Assembly: GCA_964400865.1 (NCBI GenBank)
Contig: CAYNWG010000032.1
Coordinates: forward strand, 1-10,633
DNA: 10,633 nt
Reading direction: 5' to 3'
From: DAOQVB01 sp964400865
GTDB taxonomy: Bacteria > Patescibacteriota > Microgenomatia > UBA1400 > PJMF01
Shown here: positions 6,501-10,633 of the stretch, one piece after another
How positions within the stretch are numbered: the stretch's first letter is position 1
Layout: every line of letters starts with the position of its first letter
Made by a program: the position numbers and the translations under genes
The notes under the pieces: generated by a model
What the model was told of the DNA's origin: nothing
Seen by the model: only the letters and a program-made list of their open reading frames with translations
Databases searched by the model: none

Positions 6501-8253
6501 AAATGTTGCAGTAGTCTATGGCTATGTTTCGCTCGATACCCCACCAGACACGGCATGCAACCCGCTCCCCCAAAACGGAGGCCAGTTTGCTGATCCAGGT
6601 TTGTGCTACACCAGAGTAATTAGAGAAGCACCTGCTGGTGGCCCTCCATTTGGCTACGACAATGGTTTTGGCGATGATTGTTTTACCGAGGAAACCGCAG
6701 GCAACTGGTATTGGTGGGGAAATGACCCAGATGCAGGAGTGAATGATAGAAACTGCCAATTTAGCGGTTCAACCCTACAGATTATCGACCCGACAAGCCC
6801 CAGCGGCTACCACTCATGGACAAATTGTGTAACAGACCTCAATCAAACAAACTATCCATCACTCTATAATCCAAACGGGGATTTTGTGGGTGGTCAGATT
6901 ACCTGTACCAACGGGGTTGCTAATGCCATTCTCAACGGCAAAAACTTTAGAATTTACCCTGAGTATATAGCTTATACTTGTGGGGGAGGGTATAGACGCT
7001 CCGGTTATCCGCGAAAAAGAAACTTCCCCCAAAATCTTAATTCATATAGCGATGGGGTCACTCTTTCAACCCCTTGGGCGGGCGATCCATTCCCTGGGGG
7101 GTTTTTCATCGGTAGAACCGATAGTGGTGTCTCAGAACGATTAAAAATTGATAGTTCTTTTAACTTGGCAGAGGTTGATGAGTCATCTGCCTCTCCAATT
7201 AATCACTCAGTCACATATACGTTAAATAACACAACTGGTCCCTACAACTTCTGCTACAACGAACCCGCTGGACCAACACCCACTCCAACCCCGACGCCTA
7301 ATCCGAGCGCAACTCCCACTCCCACTCCCACAATCACCCCAACACCTTCCCCAACTCCAATTCCAGTTATCACGCCATGGTGGCAAGCTCAAGGCGGAAA
7401 TATTTACTCAAATAATGGCTTTACCGTAACTCTTCCTGATTTATCTCCACTTGAATCATATTCTGTAGATAAAAACTCTGCAGCCAGCCCAAATAACTCG
7501 TCAGGACTACCCATGTGTGGAGATGGCGGTGTAATTAACATAGGCACCTATGGTAGATATTCTGTTAATTTTTCATCCTTTCCAAATATTGGAAAAGCAG
7601 AAAACACTCAAAACACCATCTGCCAAGACTTTACATTTGATTATTTTGCAGAAAAACTAGATATTGCTTCGGCAACAATCCAAGCATCGCCAGCAGCTAA
7701 CGACATCACATCAATCATCAATGCTGCGGATGATCAAGGAGACTTCTACCTCTATTATCATCCGAACAACTTTGCACTAAATGTGAACAATATTGCCGAT
7801 TGGAATATCACTGAGAAAATAGTTGTAGTCGTAGGCAGTTCTGCAGTACCAGCAGATTTGGTCATTACAAGTCCGGGGTCATTGCAAAGCGGAGGTATGC
7901 AACTCGCTGATGGTGCCTTTATTGGCTTCATTGTCAACGGAAATATTATTATTGATCCAAGCATTGGTAACGATATCATTGCCAACCCCACTGACGAAGC
8001 TGTGAACATCGCGGGATTATACTTCTCCACAGATGGATCGATCATTGTTCAACACACTACTGATCCCACTACCAGACCTGAAAAACGTTTTGTGGGGTAC
8101 GGTACCTTTATCGGCTGCAGTGGAATTACACTTAATCGTGATTTTGAAAATAATACCAATAAAACAGAGGTGTTTCGCTATAATCCAAATCTACCACTCA
8201 CCATACCAAATATTCTCAGAGAGGCACATGTTACATGGCAAGACATGAACTAG
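3541..8253 (+). CDS. Giant secreted Cys-rich protein, candidate pilus tip adhesin
   Basis: This 1570-aa protein starts at a GTG directly after a promoter. Residues 1-33 are a Sec signal peptide (KLLK, a hydrophobic core, then cleavage near KAYS-YC). Residues 34-225 are very Cys-rich, with 26 cysteines including CDDNDSCANCDPGNC. Myxococcus-type Cys-rich (DUF4215-like) motifs begin at C190, C226 and C572; the last reads CGNGVTNVSEECDDGN. Residues 226-571 and 572-905 are two copies of one ~335-aa module. A Pro-Thr linker (906-987), an unrecognised Cys-containing domain (988-1244), a second linker (1245-1279) and a C-terminal domain (1280-1570) follow. The last is rich in short strands (GAFIGFIVNGNIII, GLYFSTDGSIIVQ), suggesting a beta-helix-like fold. 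The protein must be exported and disulfide-bonded. Its gene overlaps a PilW-like prepilin gene and faces four more pilin genes, so a PilY1-like tip role is plausible (inference); no PilY1 propeller is evident. Confidence 0.85.
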   Translation: MKLLKFAIFFCCHILVLSFLLFAASLHVNKAYSYCDASVWHNDPNSICSGTYPNCSRLQYNDCDSSITRPVSCTGGNCTVSGTSPTPTPGGTVWVYCGTQSCNLSQIKCTPDCQAGATCFPVTPCSGDGCCTDTNDCDDNDSCANCDPGNCVSYCENNNDCSTNKACVYRCVVPTTIPGATATPTPPINCGNGIFEPALDEECDNGSANSNVNPNTCRLNCKIPICGDGVVDNLNASINGGTINEECDDWANASITDNCSSQCKQTPVYSLACSTAVTDAYAYEGRNLNYAFNVESSASWLNPTHLFTPLMDMNDVIMKYSKDSTIPVTNFNAAYPTCTGYNCAPPRITTFLNGVNLNVGGEPGHEVTLGVNVQASIDGTNRICAYNGAWSPSAPNTNSTHSCLNICTKTVPILNPITVSCSNLTTSSATMGVNGTITVTGATISSSPNPVTSAAGLQYRVQLADDSYTAWTGFDTSSCTGNFATGAFTCTFDPDIAVASQIVELRYKPHVNVDAWNLENGPDGRDANSGTALNGEDTVCGVGGWQETYAPNDHPSTACTNTCTRTITIPTCGNGVTNVSEECDDGNSVNNDSCNNTCQNNPPYELSCTLGLIDQYAYDNVAYTYEYTAQSRVASVGAVTPVMDLTTLRSKYGVDVNPPNSLFSSIDPTCSNYNCTYDNSVQLANNLLNVGGAPNHSVTLGVNLWATIEGVDWQCETEWWTSAGGVPNSNSVCDNTCRVTKPILNGYNVECSGLNATASSINPGGAITVRMQPSTGILTGNTSIFNTELKYRIRHSNGSYTPAVGWNNSTGCTGNLNTNNFSCTFTPAGTIAGDTIEFDHRPHISVNAWSNVYGPDGRAGNLGGAPGSAAEFVCTGASGWQGGVAPNDHPNTICNNSCSLNVLVIPPGAATPTPTVTPGGPSNTPTPTVTPTPTITPTATATPTTPPAATPTPTRTPTPTPTVTPTPTAAATPTPTPTATPTPTTPPNVAVVYGYVSLDTPPDTACNPLPQNGGQFADPGLCYTRVIREAPAGGPPFGYDNGFGDDCFTEETAGNWYWWGNDPDAGVNDRNCQFSGSTLQIIDPTSPSGYHSWTNCVTDLNQTNYPSLYNPNGDFVGGQITCTNGVANAILNGKNFRIYPEYIAYTCGGGYRRSGYPRKRNFPQNLNSYSDGVTLSTPWAGDPFPGGFFIGRTDSGVSERLKIDSSFNLAEVDESSASPINHSVTYTLNNTTGPYNFCYNEPAGPTPTPTPTPNPSATPTPTPTITPTPSPTPIPVITPWWQAQGGNIYSNNGFTVTLPDLSPLESYSVDKNSAASPNNSSGLPMCGDGGVINIGTYGRYSVNFSSFPNIGKAENTQNTICQDFTFDYFAEKLDIASATIQASPAANDITSIINAADDQGDFYLYYHPNNFALNVNNIADWNITEKIVVVVGSSAVPADLVITSPGSLQSGGMQLADGAFIGFIVNGNIIIDPSIGNDIIANPTDEAVNIAGLYFSTDGSIIVQHTTDPTTRPEKRFVGYGTFIGCSGITLNRDFENNTNKTEVFRYNPNLPLTIPNILREAHVTWQDMN
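4216..6255 (+). repeat. Tandem duplication of a ~1-kb module inside the giant gene
   Basis: Copy 1 covers residues 226-571 (4216-5253) and copy 2 residues 572-905 (5254-6255). Each opens with a CG(D/N)GV..EECDD motif. Anchors recur in order with an almost constant offset of 331-335 residues: YSLAC 269 / YELSC 604, LNVGG 357 / 688, GPDGR 521 / 854, and APNDHP 550 / 885 with its following Cys pair. PTC..YNC and TGN...F.CTF also pair up. The copies have clearly diverged in sequence, so the duplication is old and both copies have been kept by selection. Confidence 0.9.
6256..6501 (+). repeat. Low-complexity Pro-Thr linker DNA, first block
   Basis: About 82 codons are mostly Pro and Thr, with some Ala, Val and Ile, in a TPTPTxTP pattern built from CCN-ACN pairs. 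Third positions vary, so this is selection on the protein more than a clean DNA satellite. It separates the duplicated modules from the next domain and should form a stiff extended stalk, possibly O-glycosylated (inference). Read backwards it produces false Val-Gly-repeat open frames. Confidence 0.85.
7273..7377 (+). repeat. Low-complexity Pro-Thr linker DNA, second block
   Basis: Thirty-five codons (residues 1245-1279) repeat Pro-Thr pairs, with NPSATP and SPTPIPVITP variants. The block separates the middle Cys-containing domain from the C-terminal domain that begins at W1280-W1281. It is shorter than the first linker but of the same composition. Confidence 0.8.
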
Positions 8254-8747
8254 GTTATTCATTAGTTGAACTTTTGGTGGTAAGCTCACTACTTTTGCTT
8301 TTACTACTTGGAGTATCCACGCTTTTTATTGCTAGTTTGACAGCAGATGCTCGCATCACTCTTAGACAAGAATTGAGAGCAGAGGGTAACTATGCGCTTG
8401 ATACTATGAGTTACTTTATTCGAAACGCGAAAGGTATTCCAGTCTGTCAATCGAGTGGCCAAACTTTATCTGTTCTAAATGAAGACGGTAGAGTAACCGA
8501 GTATTTTGTGAGTTCAAACCAAATTGCCTCACATTCAGCCGCTTTACCACTTCTACTCCTACCCGAAAGAACTGATCTCCTCACAGTTTCACCATATGAA
8601 GTTGAGGCAGGTTCATTCATCCTAGATTGCAACAATGCTAATCAGCCATATGTCACTATCAATTTCACCCTCACTCGTACCGATGCGCAGGGTACTGCAA
8701 TCGAAAACGATTTTCGTCACACTGTTTTGGTGAGAAATCAAATTTAA
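8235..8747 (+). CDS. Type IV prepilin-like protein, PilW/GspJ-like
   Basis: This 170-aa protein has a class III prepilin leader: a 7-residue leader ending in Gly (MARHELG), then YSLVELLVV with the conserved Glu at mature position 5, and a hydrophobic helix to about residue 30. Tyr replaces the usual Phe at +1. After the helix, RITLRQELRAEGNYALDTMSYFIRNAKG strongly resembles the PilW/GspJ signature, in which the first globular helix ends in (Y)AL..(M/L)...IR.A; this is quoted here in pieces: LRQELRAEGNYALD, then MSYFIRNA. Two cysteines (near residues 75 and 135) could pair. The ATG lies inside the end of the giant gene, overlapping it by 19 bp, with AGAGAGG about ten bases upstream, so translation is probably coupled. 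Expected role: minor pilin that helps prime the fibre and links it to a tip protein. Confidence 0.85.
   Translation: MARHELGYSLVELLVVSSLLLLLLLGVSTLFIASLTADARITLRQELRAEGNYALDTMSYFIRNAKGIPVCQSSGQTLSVLNEDGRVTEYFVSSNQIASHSAALPLLLLPERTDLLTVSPYEVEAGSFILDCNNANQPYVTINFTLTRTDAQGTAIENDFRHTVLVRNQI
8744..8747. other. Convergent genes sharing overlapping stop codons (TTAA)
   Basis: The plus-strand PilW-like gene ends with TAA at 8745-8747, and the minus-strand PilV-like gene ends with TAA at 8746-8744. The two stops overlap inside one palindromic TTAA. There is no intergenic space and no hairpin with a T-tract on either side, so at least one transcript must run into the other gene as antisense. Confidence 0.9.
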
Positions 8748-9205
8748 AATTCACGTTCGTAATATTCTTGAGTCAGCTCGTAAGTCTTGGGGTCAGAATC
8801 GACCTCCCAAGTAACAGTGATGTTGGCAGTGACTTTTTCTGGGTTTGGAGGAATTACTGGTGGTTTTTCGATACCAATTGTTGCAGTAAAATCCATTCCA
8901 AGCCTGGTCATAACTGGGCACCCAGAGCCTATCGGGGTGATATTGCCTGCAGGCGAATCTGAGTAACAATAGTCTGTATTATTCTGCACGCTTGCATAAA
9001 ACGCCTGCCAATTATTCTGGGCGCGTAAAAGAAGTAAATATTCGGAAACTTCCTGAGCCAATCCTGTTGCTCCCTCTCTATATCGATTGAGTGCTTCTCG
9101 TTGAATTGAATAGGTGAGACTGATAGCTACACCAGTCAGGACTACCCCAACTATCACGGTTGCAAGTAATAATTCAATGAGCGTATTACCTCTTTGATTA
9201 ACCAT
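8744..9205 (-). CDS. Type IV prepilin-like protein, PilV/GspI-like
   Basis: I start this at the ATG at 9205 (153 aa). A longer open frame to 9256 would add 17 basic residues inside the preceding gene and would push the cleavage site too far in. The leader is MVNQRG, then NTLIELLLATVIVGVVLTGVA with Glu at mature position 5. Asn at +1 instead of Phe is unusual. The sequence after the helix (SLTYSIQREALNRYREGATGLAQEVSEYL, here summarised as SIQREAL, RYREGA, LAQEVSEYL) and the C-terminal beta strands (ANITVTWEVD, KTYELTQEYY) fit the PilV/GspI type. Two cysteines at the centre (DYC and GSGC) may pair. The gene begins 1 bp after the stop of the upstream gene and has no clear ribosome binding site, so it likely depends on translational re-initiation. 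It is the last gene of the four-gene run. Confidence 0.83.
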   Translation of the reverse strand: MVNQRGNTLIELLLATVIVGVVLTGVAISLTYSIQREALNRYREGATGLAQEVSEYLLLLRAQNNWQAFYASVQNNTDYCYSDSPAGNITPIGSGCPVMTRLGMDFTATIGIEKPPVIPPNPEKVTANITVTWEVDSDPKTYELTQEYYEREF

Positions 9206-9206
9206 A

Positions 9207-9782
9207 TTACGGTACTTTCTGCACACTGCTAATCTCTCCCCCCGGACTAATAACAAACCGATAGGTCACACCACCACGGCTAACATCTATTGTGCCATCG
9301 TTTGAGTTTTGTACTGTGGCTCCACCTGTGAGAGAAAAGAAGGTGATTGATCGCGAATTGGTAACGCTCCCATTAACAACCACGGGTGAGCCATCTATTT
9401 CTATGTCTACCGGAGCTGGTATAGGATACGCGTCAACGATAGAACCATTCGTTGCGGAATATTTACCGGTTCCGCAAAAACCCGTACTTTCCACTTGGTC
9501 CAAAGCTGAATCAAACGTAAATGTATAACCAACTACTTTCTGACCCGGCGTCGTACAGCCCTCAGCATCTTGCGACCTAGCCCTTGAGCGGGTTTTCACA
9601 ACAAATCGTTGTAATTCTGTAGCCACCTTTTCGGCTTCTTGTCTCTCTTGAAATTGCATATACGTCACGCCGCCAGTAATCAGTAAAATCATGCCAACTA
9701 CCATAGTTGCCATGAGTTCGATAAGGGTGAAACCTTGAGAATTTGAGTGATTAAGCGGTTGCATGCGTAATTTATGGCTCAT
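9207..9782 (-). CDS. Type IV prepilin-like protein, GspH/FimT-like
   Basis: This 191-aa protein has a 17-residue leader ending NHSNSQG, followed by FTLIELMATMVVGMILL with Glu at mature position 5. The helix continues as YMQFQERQEAEKVATELQRF, an amphipathic stretch typical of pseudopilins. The downstream part has strands with GYTFTF, GVTYRFVISPGGEI, the latter like the C-terminal strand and Gly turn common in GspH/FimT proteins. Two cysteines (EGC and GFC) may pair. The ATG at 9782 overlaps the previous gene's stop by 11 bp, and an internal ATG at 9764 would give a shorter 11-residue leader; neither has a visible Shine-Dalgarno sequence. Expected role: minor pilin that takes part in fibre initiation together with the I- and J-like proteins. 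Confidence 0.83.
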   Translation of the reverse strand: MSHKLRMQPLNHSNSQGFTLIELMATMVVGMILLITGGVTYMQFQERQEAEKVATELQRFVVKTRSRARSQDAEGCTTPGQKVVGYTFTFDSALDQVESTGFCGTGKYSATNGSIVDAYPIPAPVDIEIDGSPVVVNGSVTNSRSITFFSLTGGATVQNSNDGTIDVSRGGVTYRFVISPGGEISSVQKVP

Positions 9783-10179
9783 TCATCGTGATAGTACCAC
9801 CAGGAGGGTTTTCAAGCGTCGTGGTTATATCAAAGCCAGATGCCATTCCAGAACCACAATTGCCATTGGCAATATAGTCATATGATGGATCTGACGGAAA
9901 GGTTGATTCCGACCAATATCCGTCAGCTATCAGCACATTTCCCAACATTTGCCAACTTGGCGAAGCTGGATAACAACCATTATCCGAACGATACAGTACC
10001 AGCGCTTGCCTGACATTGGCAAGATCGGTTTGCCTGCGACTATTTCGAGCATTTCTGCTGGCGTTAGTGTACGAAACTATTCCAACAGTAAACAAAATCG
10101 CCATGATAGTTACTACTGCGAGTAACTCAATCATGGTGAAGCCCATATTTGATTTAGTCAGTTTATTTATCATCAACAT
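9772..10179 (-). CDS. Type IV pilin, GspG/PilA-like
   Basis: This 135-aa protein has a 13-residue leader (MLMINKLTKSNMG), then FTMIELLAVVTIMAILFTVGI with Glu at mature position 5. After the helix come the arginine-rich SRNARNSRRQTDLANVRQAL and YRSDNGCYP, the standard GspG-type segment in which the helix ends at a YxxxNGxYP turn. Two cysteines (NGCYP and NGNCGSG) could form the C-terminal disulfide loop. The ATG at 10179 has AGGA six bases upstream; the ATG at 10173 is an alternative. The gene lies 15 bp after the preceding pilin gene. It could be a structural subunit or a minor pilin; two G-like genes in a row suggest a duplicated major or minor pair. Confidence 0.87.
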   Translation of the reverse strand: MLMINKLTKSNMGFTMIELLAVVTIMAILFTVGIVSYTNASRNARNSRRQTDLANVRQALVLYRSDNGCYPASPSWQMLGNVLIADGYWSESTFPSDPSYDYIANGNCGSGMASGFDITTTLENPPGGTITMNEP

Positions 10180-10194
10180 ATGATTTCCTAATAT

Positions 10195-10611
10195 TTAGAA
10201 TAAATTGCGCACAATGTAATACCGACTACTAGCAGTGCCCAATCCGCTACAGTTAGCACCTGAATTTCCATCCGTTGGTTCCTCACTTTCTAGAAGCGAA
10301 CTGAAACAGTATGTTGAACCATCAGCAACCAAGTCGCACTCATATGCAACTCCCCTAGGGTCATCAAAATCAAGATTCTGAACATAATCTACTAAAGCAG
10401 ATTTGCAATCAGTGGTAGACAAGGGATATTCTTGATTGTCAGCATAATACTGCTCTGCAGCATTTTGCATTGCTTTAACTTCCGCTATTCTTCGAGCGTC
10501 TCTACTTCTCCGCATTGATGTTTGGAATGATACTATTCCGAGTGTTGCCAACAAACCAATAATTGCTACTACTACCAGAATTTCTATCAGGGTAAAACCG
10601 TTTTTTTTCAT
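10195..10611 (-). CDS. Type IV pilin, GspG/PilA-like (first gene of the visible minus-strand run)
   Basis: This 138-aa protein has a very short leader, MKKNG, then FTLIEILVVVAIIGLLATLGI with Glu at mature position 5, the most canonical class III prepilin start in the window. It is followed by SMRRSRDARRIAEVKAMQNA, where the RR.RDA(R).AD/E.. pattern is typical of GspG/PilA-like proteins, and by YYADNQEYP. Four cysteines (TDC, YEC, TYC, ANC) allow two disulfides, compared with one in the next gene. The short leader and canonical mature start make it the best candidate for the major pilin. The upstream sequence available (10612-10633) is too short to show its promoter, so the operon may begin further right. 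A weak GAAAG lies about six bases before the ATG. Confidence 0.87.
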   Translation of the reverse strand: MKKNGFTLIEILVVVAIIGLLATLGIVSFQTSMRRSRDARRIAEVKAMQNAAEQYYADNQEYPLSTTDCKSALVDYVQNLDFDDPRGVAYECDLVADGSTYCFSSLLESEEPTDGNSGANCSGLGTASSRYYIVRNLF

Positions 10612-10633
10612 AGTACTTTCATCATACCTTTGC

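Noticed and set aside
6256..6501. Possible CRISPR array or minisatellite
   Set aside because: There is no constant repeat-spacer structure; third-codon positions vary while Pro-Thr is kept, so it is protein-coding low complexity.
6204..6759. Minus-strand frames rich in GVGVGV or WRCGW, and a plus-strand Pro-Gln frame at 6242-6430
   Set aside because: All are antisense or shifted readings of the first Pro-Thr linker of the giant gene.
8744..9256. Longer start of the PilV-like gene at 9256
   Set aside because: It would lie inside the preceding gene and give a 23-residue basic leader, whereas the ATG at 9205 gives a normal six-residue leader.

Overview
The window looks like a chromosomal segment from an uncultivated, small-genome bacterium, most plausibly of the Candidate Phyla Radiation (Patescibacteria, Microgenomates-like). 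This is an inference from gene style, not a marker-gene assignment. The signs are a cluster of short type IV pilin-like genes, very long secreted proteins with Pro-Thr linkers (TPTPT) and Cys-rich CGNG..EECDDGN repeats, a small SH3b surface protein, somewhat AT-rich DNA, and start codons placed almost on top of -10 boxes. Long genes, including one of 1570 codons, are open when TGA is read as stop, so the standard bacterial code (table 11) fits and a TGA=Gly code does not.

Layout. Positions 1-362 (minus, cut by the window edge) encode a nucleoside 2-deoxyribosyltransferase-like protein. It is divergent from a 347-aa protein (408-1451) with a faint resemblance to nucleoside phosphorylases; the two share a ~45-bp promoter region with two strong -10 boxes. 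A one-pass membrane protein of unknown function follows (1503-2018), then a secreted or lipid-anchored protein with a Pro-Thr linker and SH3b-like domains (2106-3461).

The second half is a pilus locus. On the plus strand, a 1570-aa secreted Cys-rich protein (3541-8253) carries a tandemly duplicated ~335-aa module, two Pro-Thr linkers and a C-terminal domain. It overlaps by 19 bp a PilW/GspJ-like prepilin (8235-8747). On the minus strand, running toward it, lies a tight four-gene run (10611 to 8744): two GspG/PilA-like pilins, a GspH/FimT-like and a GspI/PilV-like pseudopilin. The two runs meet tail to tail, with both stop codons sharing a TTAA.

How the genes may work together (inference): the set of H-, I- and J-like minor pilins plus one giant secreted non-pilin protein parallels the FimU-PilV-PilW-PilX-PilY1 priming and tip complex of classical type IV pili, with the giant protein as the candidate tip adhesin. 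No assembly ATPase, PilC, PilM/N/O or prepilin peptidase is in the window, so they must be encoded elsewhere. No tRNA, rRNA, CRISPR array, insertion sequence or origin was recognised. No stretch longer than 300 bp lacks a gene.
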